NCBI GenBank assembly: GCA_035063785.1
Contig: JAPSFS010000003.1
Span: forward strand, 232,126 to 296,125
Direction of reading: 5' to 3'
Source of the DNA: Comamonas_C sp026954015
Lineage (GTDB): Bacteria > Pseudomonadota > Gammaproteobacteria > Burkholderiales > Burkholderiaceae_C
Length of the DNA stretch: 64,000 nt
Part shown: one piece after another, positions 35,704 to 45,157 of the stretch
Position numbering within the stretch: the stretch's first letter is position 1
Layout: every line of letters starts with the position of its first letter
Notes under the pieces: generated by a model
Database searches by the model: none
Told to the model about the DNA's origin: nothing
Seen by the model: only the letters and a program-made list of their open reading frames with translations
Translations under genes and position numbers: made by a program

Positions 35704-36900
35704 TTACTGCGCGGCGGGGCGCAGCGCCTTCACCTCGGCGTCAGACGGCTGGTACTTGGCGCCGTCCTCATAGCGGAAGTCCACCATGATGCCCTTGCCG
35801 TCCTTCACCGCCGTCGTGCCCACGTAGGCGCCCATGGTCGACTGGTGGTCCTGCGGTCGGTAAGTGATGGGGCCGAAGGGCGTATCGAGCGTCAGGCCCG
35901 TGAACGCGGCGATGAGCTTTTCCGTATCGCTGCTGCCCGCCTTCCTCAGGCCCGCGGCAATCGAGAGGATGGCGTTGTAGCCCACGACCGAGCCCGCGCG
36001 CGGGTAGTCCTTGAAGCGCGTCTGGTAGGCCTTCAGGAAGGCATCGTGCTCGGGCGTGTGGATCGCGTACCAGGGGTAGCCGGTGACGATCCAGCCCGTG
36101 GGCGCCTCGGCCTTGAGCGGGTCGAGGTAATCGGGCTCGCCCGTGAGCAGGCTCACCACGGAGCGGCCCTCGAACAGTCCGCGCGTGTTGCCTTCGCGCA
36201 CGAACTTGGCCAGATCGGTGGCGAACAGCACGTTGAAGATCGCGTCCGGCCTGGCATCCGCCAGCGCCTGCACCACGCTGCCCGCATCCACCTTGCCCAG
36301 CGGCGTGGCCTGCTCGGCGACGAATTCCACATCCGGCTGCGCGGCCTTCAGGAGCTGCTTGAAGGTGGCGACGGCCGACTGCCCGTATTCATAGTTGGGA
36401 TAGACGATGGCCCAGCGCTTCTTGTTCATCTTCGCCGCCTCGGGCACCAGCATGGCCACCTGCATCCAGGTGGAGGGGCGCAGGCGGAAGGTGTAGCGGT
36501 TGCCCTGCTGCCAGACGATCTTGTCCGTGAGCGGCTCGCTCGCCAGGTAAAAGCGCTTCTTCTGCTGGGCGAAGTCCGCCAGCGCCAGGCCCAGGTGCGA
36601 GAGAAAGCCGCCCGTGAGCACGTCCACCTTCTCGCGCGCGATGAGTTCCTCGGCCGCACGCACCGTCTCGCCCGGGTTGGCGTTGTCGTCGCGCGTGACG
36701 AGCACGAGCTTCCTGCCGTCGATGCCGCCCGCGGCGTTCACCTGCTCAACGGCCAGCTCCATGCCCTGCTTGTAGGGCTCCAGGAAGGCCGGCTGCGCCT
36801 TGTAGCTGTTGATTTCGCCGATGACGTAGCGGCCTTCGGCGTGTGCCACGCCGACCATCGCCGCCAAGGATGCCAGCACCAGCGCCGTCCACTTGCCCAT
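35704..36900 (-). CDS. Branched-chain amino-acid-type ABC transporter substrate-binding protein
   Basis: The 398-aa Peripla_BP_6 protein starts with a signal peptide (MGKWTALVLASLAAMVGVAH, cleavage after AHA). Mature motifs include GEINSYKAQPAFLEPYKQGM, VNAAGGIDGRKLVLVTRDDN and YGQSAVATFKQLLKA. A strong RBS (GGGGAGAG) precedes ATG 36900. It feeds the fused permease and ATPases encoded just downstream. This family also binds urea, amides and aromatic compounds, so leucine-type specificity is only an assumption. Confidence 0.88.
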   Translation of the reverse strand: MGKWTALVLASLAAMVGVAHAEGRYVIGEINSYKAQPAFLEPYKQGMELAVEQVNAAGGIDGRKLVLVTRDDNANPGETVRAAEELIAREKVDVLTGGFLSHLGLALADFAQQKKRFYLASEPLTDKIVWQQGNRYTFRLRPSTWMQVAMLVPEAAKMNKKRWAIVYPNYEYGQSAVATFKQLLKAAQPDVEFVAEQATPLGKVDAGSVVQALADARPDAIFNVLFATDLAKFVREGNTRGLFEGRSVVSLLTGEPDYLDPLKAEAPTGWIVTGYPWYAIHTPEHDAFLKAYQTRFKDYPRAGSVVGYNAILSIAAGLRKAGSSDTEKLIAAFTGLTLDTPFGPITYRPQDHQSTMGAYVGTTAVKDGKGIMVDFRYEDGAKYQPSDAEVKALRPAAQ

Positions 36901-37050
36901 GTCGTCTCTCCCCAGGTTGCGAAAGTTGCGGGACGGGTAATGTACCGCCCCGGTAGGCACCAACGCGGCATGCACGACAATTCGGGGTTTCCCGATTCCG
37001 TCAGGTGGGCGACCCGCAGGCGCTCCTCTGTCATCCACGCCCCCCACACG

Positions 37051-37818
37051 ATGTTTTTCGAAGAACGCGTACTCTCGGTGCACCACTGGACCGAGCGGCT
37101 TTTTTCCTTCACCACCACGCGCAATCCGGCGCTGCGCTTTTTCAACGGCCATTTCACGCTCATCGGGCTGAAGGTGGACGGCAAGCCGCTGCTGCGCGCC
37201 TACAGCGTGGTCAGCCCCAATTGGGAAGAGCGCCTGGAGTTCCTCTCGATCAAGGTGCCGCACGGGCCGCTCACCTCGCGGCTGCAACACATCGCGGTGG
37301 GCGACACCATTCTGGTGGCGAAGAAGCCCACCGGCACGCTGGTCATCGACTACCTGCTGCCTGCCAAGCGCCTGTACCTGCTGTGCACCGGCACCGGCAT
37401 CGCGCCCTTCATGGCGGTGGCGCGTGACCCTGACACATATGAACGCTTCGAACAGGTGATCCTGGTGCACGGCGTGCGCCAGGCAGCCGAACTGGCCTAC
37501 CACGACTACCTCACGCACGAGCTGCCGCAGCACGAGATCCTCGGCGACATGGTGCGGGAGCAGTTCCTCTACTACCCCACGGTGACGCGCGAGCCCTTCC
37601 GGAACCAGGGGCGCATCAACACGCTGATCGACAGCGGGCAGCTTGCGGCCGACCTGCAGCTGCCGCCGCTCGATCCGGCGACCGACCGCGTGATGCTCTG
37701 CGGCAGCCCCGAAATGCTCGCGACGCTCAAGACCCTGCTGGGCAAGCGCGACTTCGCCGAGGGCAGCACCACGCGCCCCGGTGACTTCGTGATCGAGCGC
37801 GCCTTCGTCGAGAAGTAG
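37051..37818 (+). CDS. fpr: Ferredoxin-NADP+ reductase
   Basis: The 255-aa protein has the FAD motif LLRAYSVVSPNW (R-x-Y-S, about residue 50), the pyrophosphate loop LCTGTGIAPF, and the C-terminal FVEK typical of bacterial subclass I FNRs; MLCGSPEML is the NADP-binding G-S-P-x-M region. It exchanges electrons between NADPH and ferredoxin/flavodoxin in oxidative-stress and Fe-S metabolism. ATG 37051 agrees with the usual family N-terminus; a long overlapping frame upstream is antisense to livK/livHM. Confidence 0.93.
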   Translation: MFFEERVLSVHHWTERLFSFTTTRNPALRFFNGHFTLIGLKVDGKPLLRAYSVVSPNWEERLEFLSIKVPHGPLTSRLQHIAVGDTILVAKKPTGTLVIDYLLPAKRLYLLCTGTGIAPFMAVARDPDTYERFEQVILVHGVRQAAELAYHDYLTHELPQHEILGDMVREQFLYYPTVTREPFRNQGRINTLIDSGQLAADLQLPPLDPATDRVMLCGSPEMLATLKTLLGKRDFAEGSTTRPGDFVIERAFVEK

Positions 37819-37822
37819 GCGC

Positions 37823-38953
37823 TCAGCGCTCGCCGTGCCGCACCGCCGCGAGGTGCCGGTACACGGTCGCCCGGCTCAGCCCGAGCGCCTTGGCGGCCTC
37901 GGCCACCCGGCCGCCGGCGTCGCGCACCGCCTGGCGGATCAGGTCGGTCTCGACCTCCCGCAACGGCCGCATCGCGCCCTGGCCCGTGGCGGGCGACGCG
38001 GCATGCGGGCCTTCGGCGTTGAACTGGGCCGAAGCGCACAGCCGCAGCCCGGACCACAGCGGCACCGTGCACGCGCGCCCCTCGTGCGCCAGATCGAACA
38101 AGGTCGCCCACGGCAGCGCGAACAGCTCGCTCGCGTGCGGCAGGCCCCGGGGGGCCGCGCGCAATCCCGGCAGCATCTCGCGCGCCGCGTGGTTGGCGCC
38201 CACCACGCTGCCGTCCTCATCGAGGCACACGAGCGCGCCCTCGACCGCCCCGCCACTCGTGCGCCACGTGGCGGGCCAGCTCAGGTACAGGCGCAGACTA
38301 TGGGGCAGCGACAGCACGAGCGCATCCTCGATCGCCCGCGCCGACTGCGCCACGAGGTGCCTCAGTTCGGGCCGCTCGGGCACTTCCACGCCGGTAACGT
38401 CGAGCATGCCGACGCACGCGCCGTCCGGGCCGAACAGCGGCGCGCCGGCGCAGCTATAGACGCTGTTGTTCTGGAAGAAGTGCTCCCCGCGGTGCAGCCA
38501 GACTGGAGCGAGTTCGGTCAGTGCCGCGCCGATCGCGCTCGTGCCTATGCTGCGTTCGGACAGATCGACCCCCACGCGCGCGATCGCCTGCGTCGGACGG
38601 TTGCGCCGGTCGATCGCGCCCGCGGTGTCGATCACCATGCCGCGGGCGTCGGTGAGCAGCGCGAAATAGCGGATGGGCGCGATCGTCGCCGCCAGGCGTT
38701 CGAGCTCGGGGCGCGCGGCGACGAGCAGGCTCGCGTGCTCGTCGATTGCCCGGCTGCGGGCGTGGGGCGAGACCTGCTCGAATACCACTTCCTCCTGCGG
38801 CAGCGCGCCCTGTTCGAGGCAGCGCCGCCAGCTCTGGATGATCCAGGTGCGGTCGTACCACGCGCTCGCCAGCATGTCCGTCAGGTCTGCGCCGTCGCAA
38901 AGCAGCGCCTGTCGGGCCAGCGCAATTTGCTTCAGCCGGAGATCGTCCGACAT
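37823..38953 (-). CDS. AcoR-like regulator with GAF and Fis HTH but no AAA+ domain
   Basis: The 376-aa protein has an N-terminal GAF region (about residues 70-190; RNRPTQAIARVGVDLSERSI, then SVYSCAGAPLFGPDGACVGM), a PAS-like middle (VCLDEDGSVVGANHAAREML), and a C-terminal Fis-type helix-turn-helix (GRVAEAAKALGLSRATVYRH). The sigma54-activating AAA+ domain with Walker A and GAFTGA, present in AcoR, is absent. It is divergent from the coxSLM-like operon across a 179-nt region and is the likely regulator. ATG 38953 is chosen over a longer frame that runs through the promoter. Confidence 0.83.
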   Translation of the reverse strand: MSDDLRLKQIALARQALLCDGADLTDMLASAWYDRTWIIQSWRRCLEQGALPQEEVVFEQVSPHARSRAIDEHASLLVAARPELERLAATIAPIRYFALLTDARGMVIDTAGAIDRRNRPTQAIARVGVDLSERSIGTSAIGAALTELAPVWLHRGEHFFQNNSVYSCAGAPLFGPDGACVGMLDVTGVEVPERPELRHLVAQSARAIEDALVLSLPHSLRLYLSWPATWRTSGGAVEGALVCLDEDGSVVGANHAAREMLPGLRAAPRGLPHASELFALPWATLFDLAHEGRACTVPLWSGLRLCASAQFNAEGPHAASPATGQGAMRPLREVETDLIRQAVRDAGGRVAEAAKALGLSRATVYRHLAAVRHGER

Positions 38954-39013
38954 GGCGGCAGACCGTGGCGCGGCAGAGGGCAGACAGGCATCGTCGTGGC
39001 GTGTCTCATTCTG

Positions 39014-39060
39014 AGAATATTCTAGGCCGACGTGCCAAAACAAGGGTTTGTCCTAGGCCG
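39014..39060. promoter_or_regulatory. Operator candidates between regulator and cox-like operon
   Basis: The divergent region has a perfect 10-bp palindrome AGAATATTCT (39014-39023) and two direct copies of CTAGGCCG (39022-39029 and 39053-39060), 31 bp apart, about three DNA turns on the same face. These are plausible binding sites for the GAF/Fis protein. No good sigma54 -24/-12 element was found. Confidence 0.45.
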
Positions 39061-39132
39061 GTTCCCGCGTTCTATTTGAAGAATGCAAGTCTCACTCCAT
39101 CCTCAACCCTTACCACCTAGGAGACGCCGACG

Positions 39133-39603
39133 ATGAAAGTCGATCTCAAGATCAACGGCAAGGCGGTTACTGCCGACGTGCCGCCCAACACCCTGCTGGT
39201 GCAGTACATCCGTGAACACCTGCGTCTGACCGGCACGCACCAGGGCTGCGACACCGCCCAGTGCGGTGCCTGCACCGTCATCGCCGATGGCCGCTCGATC
39301 AAGTCGTGCAACGTGCTCGTCGCGCAGATGCAGGGCGCCGACATCACGACGATCGAAGGCGTCGCGCAGCCCGACGGCACGCTGCACCCGATGCAGGCCG
39401 CGTTCAAGGAGTGTCACGGTCTGCAGTGCGGCTTCTGTACGCCCGGCATGGTGATGAGCTCGATCGACCTGCTCAAGCATCACCCGGATGCCGACGAGGC
39501 GCAGATCCGCCACCTGCTCGAAGGCAACCTGTGCCGCTGCACCGGCTACCAGAACATCGTCAAGGCCGTGCAAACCGCCCAAAAGGCGATGGCCACCGCC
39601 TGA
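39133..39603 (+). CDS. coxS: Molybdenum hydroxylase small [2Fe-2S] subunit (CoxS-like)
   Basis: The 156-aa protein has both 2Fe-2S clusters of the xanthine oxidase family: Cys39, Cys44, Cys47 and Cys59 (QGCDTAQCGACTV...KSCN), plus Cys99, Cys102, Cys134 and Cys136 (LQCGFCTPGM, NLCRCTGYQ). It carries electrons from the Mo centre of CoxL to the FAD of CoxM. A strong RBS (AGGAG) precedes the ATG. It is the first gene of the S-L-M-D-E-G-F-like operon. Confidence 0.93.
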   Translation: MKVDLKINGKAVTADVPPNTLLVQYIREHLRLTGTHQGCDTAQCGACTVIADGRSIKSCNVLVAQMQGADITTIEGVAQPDGTLHPMQAAFKECHGLQCGFCTPGMVMSSIDLLKHHPDADEAQIRHLLEGNLCRCTGYQNIVKAVQTAQKAMATA

Positions 39604-39624
39604 TCAAGATTGAGGAGACACACC

Positions 39625-41997
39625 ATGGGTGCCAATGAATTTGCAAAGCTGCCGCACATCGGCGAATCGCTGCGCCGCAAGGAAGACCTGCGTTTCCTGA
39701 CCGGTCAGGGCAACTACACCGACGACATCAACCTCGCGCACCAGAAGTACGGCTACTTCGTGCGTTCGCCCCACGCGCATGCGCTGCTCAAGAAAGTGGA
39801 TACCGCCGCCGCGTCGGCGATGCCCGGCGTCGTGCGCATCTTCACGGGCGCCGACATCGAGGGCAAGCTGGGCTCCATCCCCTGCGGCTGGCAGATCCAC
39901 AACCCCGACGGCTCGCCGATGAAAGAGCCGGCGCACCCCGCGCTCGCAAACAAGAAGGTGCGCTACGTCGGTGACCACGTCGCACTCGTCGTCGCCGACA
40001 CGCTGGAGCAGGCAAAGAACGCCGCCGAGGCCGTGGAGGTGGACTACGAGCCGCTGGCGCCCGTGATCGACATGCTCAAGGCCAAGGACGGCCCGGCGCT
40101 GCACGATGAGGCGCCCGACAACCAGTGCTACAAGTGGACGCTGGGCGACAAGGCGGCGGTGGACGCGGCCTTTGCGAACGCCGCGCACATCACGAAGATC
40201 GACCTCGTCAACAACCGGCTGATTCCCAACGCGATGGAGCCGCGCGCGGTCAACGTCACCTACAACCGCTCGACCGACGAGGTGGAGCTCTACGTCGCCA
40301 ACCAGAACCCGCACGTCGAGCGCCTGCTGCTCACCGCCTTCGTGATGCAACTGCCCGAGCACAAGGTGCGCGTGATCGCGCCCGACGTGGGCGGCGGCTT
40401 CGGCTCCAAGATCTACCTCTACGCCGAAGACGTGGCGCTCACGTTCGCCGCGCGCGCGCTCAACTGCGCGGTCAAATGGACGGCCGAGCGCAGCGAATCG
40501 TTCGTGAGCGACGCGCACGGGCGCGACCACATCAGCCACGCCGAGATGGCGATGGACAAGGACGGCAAGTTCCTGGCCACGCGCGTCCACACCAACGCCA
40601 ACCTTGGCGCCTACCTGTCCACCTTCGGCAGCGCCATTCCCACCTACCTCTACGGCACGCTGCTTGCCGGCCAGTACGCCACGCCGCAGGTCTACGTCGA
40701 GGTCGATGCCTGGTTCACCAGTACGGCGCCGGTCGATGCCTACCGCGGCGCCGGCCGCCCCGAGGCGGCCTACCTGGTCGAGCGCCTGGTCACGCGCTGC
40801 GGCTGGGAGATGGGCCTCACGCAGGACGAAATCCGCAAGCGCAACTTCATCACGCAGTTCCCCTACCAGACGCCGGTGGCGCTGCAGTACGACACGGGCG
40901 ACTTCCACCAGGTGATGAACAAGGTCCAGGAGCTCGCCGACGTGGCGGGGTTCGAGGCCCGCCGCAAGGCCAGCAGCGCCAAGGGGCTGCTGCGCGGCAT
41001 CGGCTACAGCAGCTACATCGAGGCTTGCGGCCTGGCGCCGTCCAACCTCGCGGGGGCGCTGGGCGCGCGTGCCGGCCTGTTCGAAGCGGGCGAAGTGCGT
41101 GTGCATCCCACCGGCAGCGTGACGGTGTTCACGGGCTCGCACAGCCACGGCCAGGGGCACGAGACGACGTTTGCCCAAGTGGTCGCGGCGCGGCTGGGCA
41201 TAGACCCGAGCCAGGTGGAGATCGTGCACGGCGATACCGGCCGCATTCCGTTCGGCATGGGCACGTACGGCAGCCGCTCGCTGTCGGTGGGCGGCGCGGC
41301 CATCATGCGGGCTCTGGACAAGATCGAAGCCAAGGCCAAGAAGATCGCCGCGCACCTGATGGAGGCTTCCGACGCCGACATCGAGTTTTCCGGTGGTGAA
41401 TTCAAGGTCAAGGGCACCGACAAGAAAGTGCCGTTCGCGCAGGTGGCGCTTACCGCCTACGTACCGCACAACTACCCGCTCGACAAGCTGGAGCCGGGGC
41501 TGAACGAAACCGCGTTCTACGACCCGACCAATTTCACCTATCCCGCGGGCACCTATATCTGCGAGGTCGAGATCGACCCCGAAACCGGCGTGGTGCGCGT
41601 GGACCGCTTCTCGTGCGTGGACGACTTCGGCGTCATCATCAACCCGATGATCGTCGAGGGCCAGGTGCAGGGCGGCGTGATCCAGGGCATAGGCCAGGCG
41701 CTGCTCGAGCACGGCATCTACGACACCGAGTCGGGCCAGCTGCTGACCGGCAGCTACATGGACTACACCATGCCGCGCGCCGCCGACTTCCCCAACATCC
41801 AGATCGGCCACGTGTGCACGCCGTGCACGCACAACCCGATCGGCAGCAAGGGCTGCGGCGAAGCCGGTGCCATCGGCTCGCCGCCCGCGGTCATCAACGC
41901 CGTGCTCGACGCGCTCAAGCCCCTGGGCGTGACCGAAATCGACATGCCCGCCACGCCCGACCGGGTGTGGACGCTCATCCAGCAAGCCAAGGCCTGA
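39625..41997 (+). CDS. coxL: Molybdenum hydroxylase large subunit, form II CoxL-like
   Basis: The 790-aa protein starts with ATG 39625 (RBS TTGAGGAG) and contains the Mo-binding motifs of the xanthine oxidase family (VGGGFGSKIYLYAEDVAL; SHSHGQGHETTFAQVVAARL). The active-site loop is AYRGAGR (residues 372-378), not the AYxCSFR of form I CO dehydrogenase. The catalytic base is Glu746 in KGCGEAGAIG. Thus it is a form II CODH-like enzyme that may oxidise an aldehyde, a heterocycle or possibly CO. The substrate cannot be decided from sequence. Confidence 0.9.
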   Translation: MGANEFAKLPHIGESLRRKEDLRFLTGQGNYTDDINLAHQKYGYFVRSPHAHALLKKVDTAAASAMPGVVRIFTGADIEGKLGSIPCGWQIHNPDGSPMKEPAHPALANKKVRYVGDHVALVVADTLEQAKNAAEAVEVDYEPLAPVIDMLKAKDGPALHDEAPDNQCYKWTLGDKAAVDAAFANAAHITKIDLVNNRLIPNAMEPRAVNVTYNRSTDEVELYVANQNPHVERLLLTAFVMQLPEHKVRVIAPDVGGGFGSKIYLYAEDVALTFAARALNCAVKWTAERSESFVSDAHGRDHISHAEMAMDKDGKFLATRVHTNANLGAYLSTFGSAIPTYLYGTLLAGQYATPQVYVEVDAWFTSTAPVDAYRGAGRPEAAYLVERLVTRCGWEMGLTQDEIRKRNFITQFPYQTPVALQYDTGDFHQVMNKVQELADVAGFEARRKASSAKGLLRGIGYSSYIEACGLAPSNLAGALGARAGLFEAGEVRVHPTGSVTVFTGSHSHGQGHETTFAQVVAARLGIDPSQVEIVHGDTGRIPFGMGTYGSRSLSVGGAAIMRALDKIEAKAKKIAAHLMEASDADIEFSGGEFKVKGTDKKVPFAQVALTAYVPHNYPLDKLEPGLNETAFYDPTNFTYPAGTYICEVEIDPETGVVRVDRFSCVDDFGVIINPMIVEGQVQGGVIQGIGQALLEHGIYDTESGQLLTGSYMDYTMPRAADFPNIQIGHVCTPCTHNPIGSKGCGEAGAIGSPPAVINAVLDALKPLGVTEIDMPATPDRVWTLIQQAKA

Positions 41998-42010
41998 AAG
42001 GAACCCACTC

Positions 42011-42802
42011 ATGTACGCATTCACCTATGAGCGTCCGGCCACGCAGGCCGATGCGCTGAAACTCGCCCAGGCGGGCGGCAAGCTGCTCGCGGGCGGACAG
42101 ACCCTGCTCGCGTCGATGAAACTGCGCCTGGCCGCCCCCGAACAGGTGGTGGATCTCGGCGGCATCAAGGAGCTGGCGGGCATCCGCAAGGAGGGCAACG
42201 CTCTCGTCATCGGCGCGATGACGCGCCATTGCGATGTGGCCGAAAGTGCGGAAGTGCGCAATGCCATTCCGGCCCTGGCCGCGATGGCGAGCAACATCGG
42301 CGACAAGCAGGTGCGCGCGCGCGGCACCATCGGTGGCTCGGTCGCCAACAACGACCCCGCAGCCGACTACCCCGCCGCGCTGATGGCGCTGGGCGCCACG
42401 GTGCACACCAACGCGCGCCAGATCAAGGCCGACGACTTCTTCCAGGGCCTGTTCACGACGGCACTTGAGGAAGGCGAGCTCATCACTGCGGTGAGCTTTC
42501 CCATCCCCAGGAAGGCCGCCTACATGAAGTTTCCGCAGCCGGCATCGCTGTTCGCGCTGATCGGGGTGTTCGTCGCGCAGACCGATGCGGGGGTGCGCGT
42601 CGCGGTGACCGGCGCCGGCAACGGCGTGTTCCGCCACGCAGGGATGGAGGCCGCACTGAACGCCAACTTCGCCCCCGCAGCCGCCGCGGCGGTGAAGACC
42701 GACGCTGGCGAGATGTCCAGCGACCTGCATGGCTCCAGCGCCTACCGCGCGCACCTCGTGGGCGTGATGACGCAACGCGCCGTCGCCAAGGCCCTCGCCT
42801 GA
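42011..42802 (+). CDS. coxM: Molybdenum hydroxylase FAD subunit (CoxM-like)
   Basis: The 263-aa protein has the FAD motifs AGGQTLLASMKLRLA (about residues 27-41) and the T-I-G-G-S loop in ARGTIGGSVANNDPAADYPA (about 104-123), plus a CO_deh_flav_C tail. It accepts electrons from CoxS. It starts 13 nt after coxL and completes the heterotrimer S-L-M. Length is slightly shorter than xanthine dehydrogenase flavin domains but normal for CoxM. Confidence 0.92.
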   Translation: MYAFTYERPATQADALKLAQAGGKLLAGGQTLLASMKLRLAAPEQVVDLGGIKELAGIRKEGNALVIGAMTRHCDVAESAEVRNAIPALAAMASNIGDKQVRARGTIGGSVANNDPAADYPAALMALGATVHTNARQIKADDFFQGLFTTALEEGELITAVSFPIPRKAAYMKFPQPASLFALIGVFVAQTDAGVRVAVTGAGNGVFRHAGMEAALNANFAPAAAAAVKTDAGEMSSDLHGSSAYRAHLVGVMTQRAVAKALA

Positions 42803-42946
42803 GGCCCGCGCACGCCAGAGCGGACGCTCGCCGCCGTTCGTGGCGGGCGCCTGCTCTTGCGGGGCACGGATCGCGCCGCCGCGCGGCAGCTCGCTTGCGG
42901 GCCGCCTCGGTCGGCGCTTTTTGGTTCTGATACACCGGTAATTTCC

Positions 42947-43885
42947 ATGACTGTCGCCACCACACCCGCCGCTTCGCCCACGTTCGAGTCCGTCGATGCG
43001 CTGGTCGCCGCTCTGCAGGGGGTGGGTTACTTCGCCGACCGCCGCCTTGCGACCGCCGTATTCCTGGCGCTCAAGCTGCAGCGCCCGCTGTTGCTCGAAG
43101 GCGAGCCCGGTGTCGGCAAAACGGAACTGGCCAAGGCCCTGTCGCAGGTGCTGGGGCGCGCGCTGCTGCGTCTGCAGTGCTTCGACGGCCTGGAGCAGCG
43201 CGAGGCTCTGTACGAGTGGAACTACGCCGCCCAGCTCCTGCACCTGCGCGCCGCCGAGGGCCGCGCGCCCACTGCCGAGCTCGAACAAGAGGTCTATCAA
43301 CCGCACTATCTTGTGCGCCGCCCGCTGCTGCAGGCGCTGGAGGCGCCGTCGCCTGGCGCGCTGCTGCTGATCGACGAGGTGGATCGCGCCGACGAACCGT
43401 TCGAGGCGTTTCTGCTCGAATACCTCGGTGAGTACCAGGTGAGCATTCCCGAGCTTGGCACGGTGCGCGCCGCCGTGGCGCCGGTCACGATCCTCACGAG
43501 CAACCGCACGCGCGAGCTCAACGACGCGGTCAAGCGCCGCTGCCTGTACCACTGGCTCGACTACCCCGAGCGCGAGCGCGAGCTTGCCATCGTGCGCGCG
43601 CTGGTGCCGGAAGCGCCCCAACGCCTCGCCGACCAGGTGGCGGCCTTCGTGCAGCAACTGCGCAGCGCGCCGTTCGGCGGCCAGTTTCAGCGCTCGCCCG
43701 GCATCGCCGAAACCGTGGAATGGGCGCGAGCGCTCGTCGCGCTCGACACGCTGGCGCTCGACCCCGAGGTGGTGGTCGAAACCTCGGGCATCCTGTTCAA
43801 GCAGCGCGACGACATCGCCGCGCTCAACCAGGCGCTGGCGTCGGACGTGCTCGACGCAGCGACGCGGATCGAGGCGGCGGGCTGA
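42947..43885 (+). CDS. coxD: CoxD-like MoxR AAA+ ATPase
   Basis: The 312-aa AAA+ protein of the MoxR group has Walker A GEPGVGKT (about residues 50-57), Walker B LLLIDEVDRADEPFEAFLLE, and sensor TILTSNRTRELNDAVKRRCL. In Oligotropha carboxidovorans CoxD helps build the CuSMoO2 site; here it probably matures the Mo active site. ATG 42947 is used; 144 nt separate it from coxM with no other gene, so a second promoter is possible. Confidence 0.88.
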   Translation: MTVATTPAASPTFESVDALVAALQGVGYFADRRLATAVFLALKLQRPLLLEGEPGVGKTELAKALSQVLGRALLRLQCFDGLEQREALYEWNYAAQLLHLRAAEGRAPTAELEQEVYQPHYLVRRPLLQALEAPSPGALLLIDEVDRADEPFEAFLLEYLGEYQVSIPELGTVRAAVAPVTILTSNRTRELNDAVKRRCLYHWLDYPERERELAIVRALVPEAPQRLADQVAAFVQQLRSAPFGGQFQRSPGIAETVEWARALVALDTLALDPEVVVETSGILFKQRDDIAALNQALASDVLDAATRIEAAG

Positions 43886-43890
43886 GCACC

Positions 43891-45135
43891 ATGCTGGCCG
43901 ACATGCGGTATGGCGAGCCCTCGTCGCCCGAGCGGGTCATCCAGCTCGGCGATGCGCGCCATGGCAAATTTGCTGGCAACCTGAGCGCGTTCTGCCGCAT
44001 GCTGCGCCGCGCGGGCGTGCCCGTGGACGCGTCGCGCATGGCGCTCGCGCAGGTGGCGTTGCACCACGTGGGTCTGGCAAGCAAGGTGGACGTGAGCGCC
44101 GCGCTGGAGGCCGTGCTGGTGAGCCGCGAGCAGGATCGCGGGGTCTTCCGGGAACTGTTCGACGCTTTTTTTCGCGACCCCAAGCTCGCCAACAAGCTGC
44201 TCGCGCAGATGCTGCCCCGGGCTGAAGGCCGCGCCAAGGGCCCCAAGCGCCGCCCCCGGGTTTCCGAGGCGCTGTCCCCACCCAAGGCGCAGACCAGGCC
44301 GCAGGGTGAGCAGACGATCGATCTCGACGCGGCCATGACCGCAAGCGACGTCGCGCGCATCAAGACGGCGGACTTCAACCAGCTGACCGCCAGCGAATAC
44401 TGTCTCGTCGAACGCCTCGTGCGCGACATCCCGTTGCCGCTGCCCGTGGTGGCTGCCCGACGCACCCGTTCCGGCAGCCGGGGCGCGCGCATCCACTGGC
44501 AGCGCACGCTCGGCAGCGCCGCGCAGTGCGGCGGCGACGTGGTGGTGCTGCACCGCCTGCAGCGCCGGCACCAGCCGCTGCCGCTGCTGGTGCTGGTGGA
44601 CGTCTCCGGCTCGATGGAGCGCTATGCGCGCCTGCTGCTGGCCTTCCTGCACTGCGCGACCGCGCGCACGCAGGTCGGGGGGCGGGGCCTCGCGGTGCGG
44701 CGCGACGTGTTCGCGTTCGGCACCCACCTGACCGATCTGAACCCGTCGTTTCGCCTTGCCGATACCGACGACATGCTGCTGCAGGCCGGCCAGGCGATCC
44801 AGGACTTCGCCGGCGGCACGAAACTCGGCCTGTCGCTCGCGTCCTTGCGGGAGCACCACTGGCGCCGCCTCGTCGGTCGCCGCACGCTGGTGCTCATCGT
44901 GACCGACGGTCTCGACACCGGGGAGCCTGCCGACCTCGAAAAGGAACTGGCCTGGCTCAAGCGCCACACGCGCAAGATCCTCTGGCTCAATCCCTTGCTG
45001 CGTTTCGACGGCTACCAGCCGAGCGCGCGCGGCGCCTCCGTGCTGCACCAGGCTGCCGACGGCATGGTCGCGGTGCACAACGTCACCCGTCTGCAAGAGC
45101 TGGCGAGCGCCATCGCGAACCTGCTCAAGCGTTGA
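43891..45135 (+). CDS. coxE: CoxE-like von Willebrand factor A domain protein
   Basis: The 414-aa protein has a helical N-terminal half and a C-terminal VWA domain with a MIDAS metal site: D-x-S-x-S in LVDVSGSMERYARLLLAF, a conserved Thr in GGTKLGLSL, and IVTDGLDTG. CoxE works with the MoxR ATPase CoxD in maturation. It starts 5 nt after the ATPase stop, confirming the pair. ATG 43891 is the first start free of the upstream gene. Confidence 0.88.
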   Translation: MLADMRYGEPSSPERVIQLGDARHGKFAGNLSAFCRMLRRAGVPVDASRMALAQVALHHVGLASKVDVSAALEAVLVSREQDRGVFRELFDAFFRDPKLANKLLAQMLPRAEGRAKGPKRRPRVSEALSPPKAQTRPQGEQTIDLDAAMTASDVARIKTADFNQLTASEYCLVERLVRDIPLPLPVVAARRTRSGSRGARIHWQRTLGSAAQCGGDVVVLHRLQRRHQPLPLLVLVDVSGSMERYARLLLAFLHCATARTQVGGRGLAVRRDVFAFGTHLTDLNPSFRLADTDDMLLQAGQAIQDFAGGTKLGLSLASLREHHWRRLVGRRTLVLIVTDGLDTGEPADLEKELAWLKRHTRKILWLNPLLRFDGYQPSARGASVLHQAADGMVAVHNVTRLQELASAIANLLKR

Positions 45136-45157
45136 ATTCACTACCGAGGACCACACC

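Noticed and set aside
35044..37050. Plus-strand open frame running over livHM and livK into fpr
   Set aside because: The part before ATG 37051 is antisense to livK/livHM and has no protein-like character. Only the fpr part is real.
38954..39132. Sigma54 promoter for the cox-like operon
   Set aside because: TTGGCAC is present on the minus strand, but the GG to GC distance is wrong and the regulator has no AAA+ domain.
39625..41997. True form I aerobic CO dehydrogenase
   Set aside because: The active-site loop is AYRGAGR, lacking the Cys of AYxCSFR, so calling it a CO dehydrogenase would be unsupported.
39604..42024. Long minus-strand open frame of about 800 codons opposite coxL
   Set aside because: It mirrors the coxL codons, is rich in His/Arg/Val without motifs, and CoxL is unmistakable. 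It is an effect of high GC in the antisense frame.
41975..43657. Minus-strand frame of 560 codons opposite coxM and coxD
   Set aside because: Antisense shadow of two recognised genes, with no domain or RBS.
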